Below are positions 58,327-64,000 of a stretch of DNA of 64,000 nt, piece by piece. Both the position numbers and the translations under genes were made by a program. Origin of the DNA: Opeltia flavorubescens (Eukaryota; Ascomycota; Lecanoromycetes; Teloschistales; Teloschistaceae); assembly GCA_000442125.1 (NCBI GenBank), contig KE546970.1:1604667-1668666 (forward strand), read 5' to 3'. Below the pieces are notes generated by a model. It was not told where the DNA came from. It ran no database searches and was given only the letters and a program-made list of their open reading frames with translations. Each line of letters begins with the position of its first letter. Positions within the stretch are counted from its first letter, which is position 1.

Positions 58327-58879
58327 GGTCAACGAGAAGGGCAGGAGGTGTTTGTAATGAGAGATGAGTGGGAAGCTGCCGGTTGCAGAGTAAGGTTGCC
58401 GAAGGAAGCTGTGCTACTCGAGAGATGATACCGAGATCACAGATTATCTATGAGTGGGGCGATAGTTCAGGTACGAGAGAATGAGAAAGAATATGGTGCT
58501 AGGAGCTCAATATATAGACTTGAAAAATACAGAAGTATCTACACAAACAATGAACTAGGGAATTGACGTCACAAAATAAGACTGATGAAGCGCTGCTCTG
58601 ACAGAAGTGAGTTCACACAACGTAGTTGAGGGATGTGTCATAAATGATGTTCGAAATCAGTGACTCCCCCAATGGAGCCAGTCAATCCTATTCGAAGAGC
58701 GCGTCTGCATAGACTGTGTAAAAATTATATGTAGAAATTACTTTTCCTTCTTAAAGCTTTTCTGTAGGAGCATGGTATTTGTATTCGATACTCCAAGCCT
58801 TTGGTATTTGCTTCCTCTTTTGATTGCCACAAACAATAACAAACATCGTGATCTCATTACAACTTGCTGAATTCCAAAC
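58327..58879. other. divergent spacer
   Basis: Promoters of the 411-aa gene (-) and the next microprotein (+). Nothing else recognised. Confidence 0.4.
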
Positions 58880-59205
58880 ATGCCAGACGATTACTGGAAA
58901 TGCGAAGAATGCTACGGCATCAACTCCATGAAGAATAAATGGTGTTTTGGCTGCGGCTATGGAACAATAGATGGGAAACCGTTCCCTAACCGGCTCATGG
59001 GTGTCAGTACTATACGCAAGCACTCAAATTTTATCAAAATTTTCTGATTCCATGGCTGACGTTAACAGCAGTGGGAGAAGAAAAGGGCGATGAGATCTGT
59101 TCTTCGATCGATTTTGTTATGCTCGCCCAAATCTCGTTGGCAGACGAAGTAGATATGCCCGAGAGTGAAACTAGGCATGCACCTCTTGAATTGAAAAAGC
59201 GTTAA
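58880..59205 (+). CDS. four-Cys zinc-ribbon-like protein, two exons (85 aa)
   Basis: Exons 58880..59000 and 59069..59205; the 68-nt intron runs GTGTCA...GGCTGACGTTAACAG. The N-terminal module WKCEECYGINSMKNKWCFGCG is C-x2-C-x13-C-x2-C, a reduced version of the CCxC family. Exon 2 adds an acidic helical tail (EEKGDEICSSIDF...), ending ELKKR. If unspliced, the protein would be 55 aa with a weak end. The splice keeps frame across the phase-1 junction and has a good branch site. Confidence 0.55.
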
Positions 59206-59673
59206 ATTGATTTTTTGTATGATTTGTTTGACAGTATGCACTATCTTACCCCTTCTTCACCTAAGGCATATGGTCTTTGGGAATGAGGACGAAATCGAGA
59301 ACGGTGGACTCGTAGAGATCTGAATGTGCTTCCATACCTCCGCCTATTCTGCTACCGATGTGAAACACAACAATCATCCATCAATGAGTGCGCTCTTGAG
59401 CCTATGTTCTCTGCAGAGATGGCGACTAGCTCTTCATCAATTTCGAGTACTACGTATATAGTTGGTCAAATATGTCTCAACACTCTCCATGAAGCCATCA
59501 GAATGACTAACAAAGGTCCATCAAGACAATGCATGACGCATTTTTAATCATAAATAGGGGCACGAAAACCCCTATTTCTTGCCTTATCAAATATCTCTCA
59601 TTCTTCAACTTTACATAGGCTTCTCATTCAAAGCATCATCTTCTCCTTCGAAATATCACCATCTCCACGTAAC
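59206..59673. other. intergenic; promoter of the 59.7-kb microprotein
   Basis: Contains ATGCATGACGC at about 59529 and an ATAAATAGG TATA-like box at about 59552, upstream of ATG 59674. Confidence 0.4.
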
Positions 59674-59970
59674 ATGGCTCCAAAACACCATACCTTTCAC
59701 TCCTTTTTCAAACATAAACCCCATGACCACGATCAGCACGACCAGCACAGCCAAAATCCTCCAGATCCCCCAATCAAAAAAATAGCCCCAGACGGCTACG
59801 AGCGTACTCCATGGGACCTCTGGATCTGTTGCCACGATAAGACGACCAATAACAAACACGGCGGCTACTGTACTAAATGCAGGCATGAAGCCTGTGAATA
59901 TTGCCAGCGTACGTGGATGCCGAATTATAAGCCCAGGCCGGCGGACATGGAGATGTGGTGGATAGATTGA
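59674..59970 (+). CDS. CCxC-family zinc-ribbon-like protein with His-rich start (98 aa)
   Basis: A single exon from ATG 59674. The first 35 residues are basic and His/Asp/Gln-rich (FFKHKPHDHDQHDQHSQ), a possible metal-binding leader. The module is WDLWICCHDKT...GGYCTKCRHEACEYCQ, keeping the CC start but with Asp in place of the third Cys, then C-x2-C-RH-x2-C-x2-C. It ends ADMEMWWID. No signal peptide. A variant member of the + strand array. Confidence 0.65.
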   Translation: MAPKHHTFHSFFKHKPHDHDQHDQHSQNPPDPPIKKIAPDGYERTPWDLWICCHDKTTNNKHGGYCTKCRHEACEYCQRTWMPNYKPRPADMEMWWID

Positions 59971-60581
59971 AGGAGGGTAGGCTGGGTAGAAAGATACAGC
60001 CTAGTGGATGATTCGAGGGTGTGATTAGGTGCGATCGGAGAGGATTTCTCGGCGACATGCAATTTGATAGTATGATGGTAAAGAACCTCTTTTGCATGCA
60101 GTATTCTTAGACCTCCAGTAATTCACAACGGCATTACTTTCGAATCAAAAAGATTCACACCTGGTACGTCGTACTATCGTACCTGCCATGGATACAAGCA
60201 GGGTTTGTGTTATAGCTGCATTCGAGTGCGGCTTCTGTGAGTACTCCTGGATGTCGTTATATTGGATTTGCCGCAGCAAAGAACGATGAGCAGTAGAGAG
60301 ATGGAGAATGTTACCAGCAGGCAGACAGAGCGAGGTTATGGCGGGCCACGGTCAATTGTCTGACACATGCGAACGATGTTCCTGCTGTAAACTGAGAGAA
60401 AGCATTCTTTGCATGCAGTCATAGGCGAATTTGGTGCATTATAAAAAGCTCCGATTTTCTTTCTTGAATGATGGTTACACCACTCCAAGCAGATATCTCT
60501 TTTAATTACCCCCCTTTTCTCCGTGCTCGCTCATCAAACACCTTGAACCACTGCTAGTTCTTGCCCAAGGGTACTCAAGAA
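59971..60581. other. intergenic; promoter of the 60.6-kb two-module gene
   Basis: TTTGCATGCAG occurs twice (about 60090 and 60408). The second copy is followed by TCATAGG and, about 15 bp on, GCATTATAAAAAG, a TATA box. This is a diverged form of the array element. Confidence 0.45.
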
Positions 60582-61040
60582 ATGTCGCAATGGCCCCTAT
60601 TCTGGCTCTGCTGTCAGTGCCATGAAAACAATACCTACGGCCGAGGATGCTACTGCGATCACTGCGGTCACCTACCCTGTAGCAATGGGTGCGTATATAG
60701 CTATCTAGGCAGTCCACCCGGAGATGATGGTTGTCTTGCAGCCGCTACGGTTGATGATGTGCCCAACATTCGCTCAACTTTGACGTATGGGCTCGACATA
60801 ATTCATCCTCGTCGACCGCCCTCGAGCAATTTGGGAGAAAGGTCGTTGAATTTCCATCGATGGCTACCGACCACGGTACCATGGGAGATGTGGTTCCTCT
60901 GCTGTCGATGCGGCGAGGGAAGTCATTACAACCGAATGGCCTATTGCAATTTCTGCGGTCATGACCCTTGTGATGAGTGTGTTTTTGATGGTTCCTTCGA
61001 GAAGGGGGAAGGCGATCGTTGTGATGATGATGACTTCTGA
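60582..61040 (+). CDS. two-module CCxC zinc-ribbon-like protein (152 aa)
   Basis: Start at ATG 60582 (MSQWPLFW); an in-frame upstream stretch lacks an ATG. Module 1, about residues 10-38, is CCQC...CDHCGHLPCSNGC. Module 2, about residues 104-133, is CCRC-x11-CNFCGHDPCDEC. The 65-residue linker is mostly polar (GDDGCLAAATVDDVPNIRS...). The end is Asp-rich (GDRCDDDDF). The two modules differ at most non-Cys positions, so the duplication is old. TATA box about 140 bp upstream. Confidence 0.75.
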   Translation: MSQWPLFWLCCQCHENNTYGRGCYCDHCGHLPCSNGCVYSYLGSPPGDDGCLAAATVDDVPNIRSTLTYGLDIIHPRRPPSSNLGERSLNFHRWLPTTVPWEMWFLCCRCGEGSHYNRMAYCNFCGHDPCDECVFDGSFEKGEGDRCDDDDF

Positions 61041-61374
61041 AGCATATGCAGCTTTCCTGCGGGCATATTGTGGTATCTGACGCATGCGACCGTTGAGACT
61101 TTTGGCCATGAAATGATTTCTCCTTCTTTCGATATCAGTCAAAGATGTATGCAAGAGACCTAAAGTAGTAAGCTAAAATCGAGAGAGGGTTTAAGACAAT
61201 TTTTTTCCCCCGAATTGACAATCATTCTCTCCCTCACTCAAACACTGTCGAAGACTTCTCAGCTCTTGATACAACCGGCTTAGCAATTAGAACGCGGCAA
61301 CAACAAATTACTTCAATATTATACCGGCAAGAGCCAACGATTCGCCAGGACTCCCCCAACAGCTCTCCAAAAAC
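61041..61374. other. intergenic
   Basis: Contains TGACGCATGCGACCG at about 61078, a partial match to the upstream TGACACATGCGAACG at about 60361. No gene. Confidence 0.4.
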
Positions 61375-61512
61375 ATGTCCGACACGGTCTATTTCACCTG
61401 CTGTCAATGCGGTAGCCTGCAAAACATCTACGGCTACGGAAATGTGTGTACCAACGCCCAATGCCGCCATGTACCCTGTTACAGTTGCGATTATCAATAT
61501 CCGCGACGTTAA
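61375..61512 (+). CDS. CCxC zinc-ribbon-like microprotein (45 aa)
   Basis: ATG to TAA in 46 codons. MSDTVYFTCCQCG matches the MSDTWYFDCC start of the three genes that follow. The pattern is CCQC-x12-C-x4-C-RH-x2-C-x2-C, with a two-residue insertion between the second Cys pair. It ends in basic YPRR. First of four very short, closely similar members in a 1.4-kb run. Confidence 0.72.
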   Translation: MSDTVYFTCCQCGSLQNIYGYGNVCTNAQCRHVPCYSCDYQYPRR

Positions 61513-61664
61513 GTGACATTTGGCTGAGAGTCATGTTTGCGTATTGATGCTTGTTTGCGTGTTTGGGTAAAATTTTGGGGATAAGCTTGCAGGTGTGGGT
61601 GTCTGCTAATGGATGCAATGAATGGCGTGAAAGTTGTCGAACGAGAGACCCTTGAGTTCGATCA

Positions 61665-61680
61665 GTCATATACATGCAAA
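61665..61680 (+). promoter_or_regulatory. shared 16-bp element upstream of the 61.85-kb copy
   Basis: GTCATATACATGCAAA, followed by AGATAG and the TATA-like ATAAATA at 61714. The ATG lies 173 bp downstream of the element. One of seven near-identical copies in 61.6-64.0 kb. Confidence 0.65.
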
Positions 61681-61852
61681 TGCTAGATATAGCTAGATAG
61701 CCAAGGGGGGAGAATAAATACCAACTTTTCTCTCCTATATTTGCATAATCCTTACATTCTTTCCCTCAGCTCGAAAAAACCCCTCCTCAACAAGCAGTTC
61801 ACACATCTATAAATTACAATCTCATAGTTCCCAACATCAGCTTTGCTAAATC

Positions 61853-61961
61853 ATGTCAGACACATGGTATTTTGACTGCTGCCAATAGTATGTGGGGTAT
61901 GGATCAACGTTGTACAGGCTGTGGCCATTCAGGTTGTGATTATTGCGATTACCACCGTTGA
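61853..61961 (+). pseudogene. broken CCxC microprotein copy
   Basis: Starts MSDTWYFDCCQ like its neighbours, then hits TAG at codon 12. Beyond the stop the second half of the module (CTGCGHSGCDYC) is readable in another frame to TGA 61959-61961. An apparent 2-nt deletion next to codon 12 explains both. GTATGT...ACAG after the stop would make only a 30-nt intron, too short to be credible. The promoter element and TATA box are still present, so decay looks recent, or a base-calling error is possible. Confidence 0.7.
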
Positions 61962-62033
61962 GCCCGCTTCTTTTCGCATGCAGTGAACAGCCTGCAGATT
62001 CTTCAGAGAGAGCGCTTTGAATTTAGTCAATCA

Positions 62034-62049
62034 GTCATACACATGCGGA
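62034..62049 (+). promoter_or_regulatory. shared element upstream of the 62.2-kb gene
   Basis: GTCATACACATGCGGA, with TATATATA at 62082 and the ATG 178 bp after the element. Confidence 0.65.
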
Positions 62050-62226
62050 AGGCTGGATGTAGTCTGATATAGAAAAAGGAGTATATATACCAATTCTTCT
62101 CTCCCAAGCTTTCACACTCCTTAGTATACCTCACGACTTGAAGAAAACACCTCAGTAAGCTGAATCACACATTCAAAACTCAAAATAACACGGTCGAGCC
62201 GCAAAATCTTCACACCAGCTTCGAAA

Positions 62227-62388
62227 ATGTCTGATACGTGGTATTTTGACTGCTGTCGCTGCGCAACAACAACTTTGCACGGTATGGGTCAACTCTGTAC
62301 GCTTGGCGGTCATCGACCATGTGGTTATTGCGGATATCATCTTAAGGGACCATTCACTGCATGCATGTGTCAGCTTGCCAATGAATAA
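62227..62388 (+). CDS. CCxC microprotein with altered second Cys pair (53 aa)
   Basis: MSDTWYFDCCRC is identical in plan to the 62.6-kb gene. The second pair reads CTLGGH instead of CTLCGH, so one ligand cysteine is Gly. The protein also extends past the module to a new CMCQ end instead of stopping at ...HKHR. The changed ligand and lengthened tail suggest relaxed constraint or a new function. Confidence 0.68.
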   Translation: MSDTWYFDCCRCATTTLHGMGQLCTLGGHRPCGYCGYHLKGPFTACMCQLANE

Positions 62389-62410
62389 ACAAAGTCTTGC
62401 GTGCTCATCA

Positions 62411-62426
62411 GTCATATACATGCAAA
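62411..62426 (+). promoter_or_regulatory. shared element upstream of the 62.6-kb gene
   Basis: GTCATATACATGCAAA, only 23 bp after the preceding stop codon. TATA-like CATAAATA at 62453; the ATG is 186 bp after the element. Confidence 0.65.
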
Positions 62427-62611
62427 AGGTCAGGTGAACTTAGATAGAAGAGCATAAATATAAATTTCCTCTGCCAATCTTCCAAACTCCTTCGTATTCT
62501 CCACAACTCGAAAACACATTTTCCAGCCAGCAAATTTTCGATCCAATACTCACAATACCGCGAGCAAACCGTGAATATACCCCTTGGAAACAGCTTCGGA
62601 CTCGGATAATC

Positions 62612-62731
62612 ATGTCGGATACATGGTACTTTGACTGTTGCCACTGTAGGACCACAAGCATGTATGGTATGGGTCAAGATTGTACACTTTGTGGCCATGA
62701 TCCTTGCGATGCCTGCCATAAGCATCGATGA
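62612..62731 (+). CDS. CCxC zinc-ribbon-like microprotein (39 aa)
   Basis: A 40-codon frame with the cleanest form of the module: CCHC-x11-C-x2-C-GH-x2-C-x2-C, then HKHR-stop. The coding region is almost nothing but the putative zinc site, with leader MSDTWYFD. The shared promoter element and TATA box upstream support it as a real gene despite its size. Confidence 0.75.
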   Translation: MSDTWYFDCCHCRTTSMYGMGQDCTLCGHDPCDACHKHR

Positions 62732-62798
62732 GTCACTCCTTGATGTATCTTACTATTAGCGTGCTTGTGAGTGGTTGATTGATCCTGCGTGCACATCA

Positions 62799-62814
62799 GT
62801 CATATGTATGCGGG
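62799..62814 (+). promoter_or_regulatory. shared element upstream of the 63.0-kb gene
   Basis: GTCATATGTATGCGGG, then AGATAGCC and TATATAA at 62851. The ATG is 172 bp after the element. Confidence 0.65.
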
Positions 62815-62985
62815 AGGCTGGAATTGGTTAGATAGCCTAAGAGAGAGGAATATATAAACCTTCTCAAATTCCTCATCTTCAAATTATCTTTCGATCTTCA
62901 AATCACATCCTTCCAAATAACATCTGTAGCTCGAACCACCATCTTCAAACAACATTTAGAACCCAGACCAAAAATCCACTTACTG

Positions 62986-63315
62986 ATGGCTTCCCAAGAA
63001 CCTTTCGCACACCTTCCACAGCTTTCAGGATCCAAAGCCGGTTTATCTTTCCTATGCTGCAAATGCAAAAAGTACAGCACGGCCATCGATTCCGATGGTC
63101 ATTGTCAGCACTGCGAGCATATCACACAGTCGCCTGAATGTACTTGCAAACCCGGCCGCCCAGTGTATTTTGTGTGCTGTCAGTGCAGCAAAATCAGCGT
63201 GCTCGGAGCTGATCATTGTTGTGAGCATTGCGAGCACGGCATCTCGTCAGCTGGATGCGATTGCAAGCGTCCTACTTGGCAAATGGTCGACTTGATGTAT
63301 AGGCCGAAGGAATGA
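62986..63315 (+). CDS. two-module CCxC zinc-ribbon-like protein (109 aa)
   Basis: Start at ATG 62986 (MASQEPFAHLPQLS). Module 1 is CCKC-x12-CQHC-EH...ECTC at about residues 24-52. Module 2 is CCQC...CCEHC-EH...GCDC at about residues 61-92. Both use the longer spacing EH-x6-C-x-C in place of GH-x2-C-x2-C, a subtype shared with the 63.6-kb gene. The modules are joined by KPGRPVYFV. No signal peptide. Confidence 0.75.
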   Translation: MASQEPFAHLPQLSGSKAGLSFLCCKCKKYSTAIDSDGHCQHCEHITQSPECTCKPGRPVYFVCCQCSKISVLGADHCCEHCEHGISSAGCDCKRPTWQMVDLMYRPKE

Positions 63316-63341
63316 GTTTTTTTTTTCGTTTTTTGGCATTA

Positions 63342-63430
63342 GTCATATGTATGCAAGAAACTGAAATGGTCAGATAGCTCCAAAGAAATGAGTCTTTTTC
63401 GGTTTTTGCCATTAGTCATATGCATGCGAA
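63342..63430 (+). promoter_or_regulatory. duplicated promoter element, two copies 73 bp apart
   Basis: GTCATATGTATGCAAG at 63342-63357 and GTCATATGCATGCGAA at 63415-63430 lie in a 73-bp tandem duplication that includes the T-rich flank and CAGATAG. A TATATT lies at 63482 and the ATG is 168 bp after the second copy. Confidence 0.65.
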
Positions 63431-63597
63431 ACACTGAGGTAGTCAGATAGTTTCAAGTCAAAGAGCATCAACACTTCTCCATATATTCCCCCTCCTCCCC
63501 CCCAAATTTTTTCTGCATCTCAAAAAACGTCATTCAACAGCCAAACACATTTATTCCACAGCCACAATTTCGATCTTCTCATCAATTCTTGCGAACC

Positions 63598-63885
63598 ATG
63601 TCGAAGTCTACAGCCCGTCCAGTCTACATCATGTGCTGCCAATGCGAAAAACTCGGCGTGTACACTCCTGATGGTTCCTGTAGATTTTGCGGGCACACAA
63701 ACGGATCATCTCAGTGTACTTGTAAACGTCCTGTCTATGGGATCAACTTCAGACCAGAACCCCCAGCCGGACCTGCATACTTCTCATGTTGCGAATGCCA
63801 CCAAGTTGGCAAGTACGAACGCGATAGCCCTTGTGAATGTGAACACTGCGGGCATGTTCTCCGATCGGCTGGATGCTATTGTTAG
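63598..63885 (+). CDS. two-module CCxC zinc-ribbon-like protein (95 aa)
   Basis: Start at ATG 63598 (MSKSTARPVYIM). Module 1 is CCQC...CRFCGHTNGSSQCTC and module 2 is CCEC...CEHCGHVLRSAGCYC, ending exactly at the last Cys. The same subtype and module order as the 63.0-kb gene (RPVY precedes a CC in both) indicate a recent two-module duplication. The promoter carries the element twice. Confidence 0.75.
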   Translation: MSKSTARPVYIMCCQCEKLGVYTPDGSCRFCGHTNGSSQCTCKRPVYGINFRPEPPAGPAYFSCCECHQVGKYERDSPCECEHCGHVLRSAGCYC

Positions 63886-63985
63886 CGTCGTTTTCTTCAA
63901 ACAGTGGACTTGCCGATGAAGAATTGAGATCATGGTTTTGCTTGTCAGTCATATATATTTCATATCCTTGAATCAATTGGAAAGA

Positions 63986-64000
63986 GTCATATGCATGCGA
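63986..64000 (+). promoter_or_regulatory. shared element at the window edge
   Basis: GTCATATGCATGCGA ends at the last base. By analogy another array gene should start about 170 bp beyond the window. A degenerate copy (GTCATATATATTT) lies at 63949. Confidence 0.6.

Noticed and set aside
61890-61925. Possible 30-nt intron rescuing the broken microprotein
   Set aside because: GTATGT...ACAG is present but 30 nt is below any credible fungal intron length, and removal would delete conserved module residues.
45426-63885. Interpretation as secreted Cys-rich effectors or antimicrobial peptides
   Set aside because: None of the starts has a signal peptide, and Cys spacing is the paired CxxC type of zinc sites rather than disulfide-framework spacing.

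Overview
The window looks like nuclear DNA from a filamentous ascomycete (Pezizomycotina). Genes lie on both strands. They are broken by short introns of about 45-130 nt with GT...CTRAY...AG signals. The recognisable products are typical of moulds: a copper-fist regulator, a Zn2Cys6 regulator, an alpha-1,3-glucan synthase, Rad4, Dbf4 and Bfr2. Leotiomycetes is a plausible class, but I cannot prove it from the sequence. Four single-base Ns (about 1866, 2104, 14429, 42472) mark assembly ambiguities.

Layout. 0-5 kb: a small spliced gene, then a tandem array whose units each carry minus-strand splice signals, a small membrane/coiled-coil protein, a decayed RBR-like zinc fragment and a conserved-looking 90-aa membrane protein. 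5-29 kb: a housekeeping and regulatory block with the copper-fist factor, BFR2/AATF, a Ser/Pro-rich nuclear-type protein, RAD4/XPC, a 239-aa protein, a CWC16/CCDC130 splicing factor, a flavoprotein-like/ankyrin-like fusion, DBF4, a low-complexity 276-aa protein and an Hsp70-like ATPase. 29-44 kb: a coiled-coil protein, a Zn2Cys6 factor and a 15-exon alpha-1,3-glucan synthase that appears intact.

45-64 kb is different. It contains almost no recognisable families and holds two interdigitated arrays of tiny paralogous genes. On the + strand there are at least eleven microproteins (39-152 aa) built on one or two copies of CCxC-x(9-13)-C-x2-C-[GE]H-x(2-6)-C-x(1-2)-C, plus one broken copy. They sit at 45.4, 46.6, 47.5, 59.7, 60.6, 61.4, (61.85 broken), 62.2, 62.6, 63.0 and 63.6 kb, with a four-Cys relative at 58.9 kb. 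On the - strand, 48.2-56.6 kb, there are eight or nine small helical proteins (82-147 aa) sharing an R[RLVI]xxF...[FY]Y signature. Most have a first exon of about 15-18 codons followed by a phase-0 intron. A 411-aa protein with an internal duplication and a Cys/Ser-rich repeat tail separates this helical array from the terminal zinc-ribbon array.

The terminal zinc-ribbon genes (61.8-63.9 kb) share a promoter architecture: a 16-bp element GTCATAYRYATGCRRR, a TATA-like box about 30-50 bp downstream, and the ATG 168-186 bp after the element. Another copy of the element sits at the last bases of the window, so the array probably continues. I regard this bipartite microprotein locus as the best candidate for an undescribed system. 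Its function cannot be read from the sequence.
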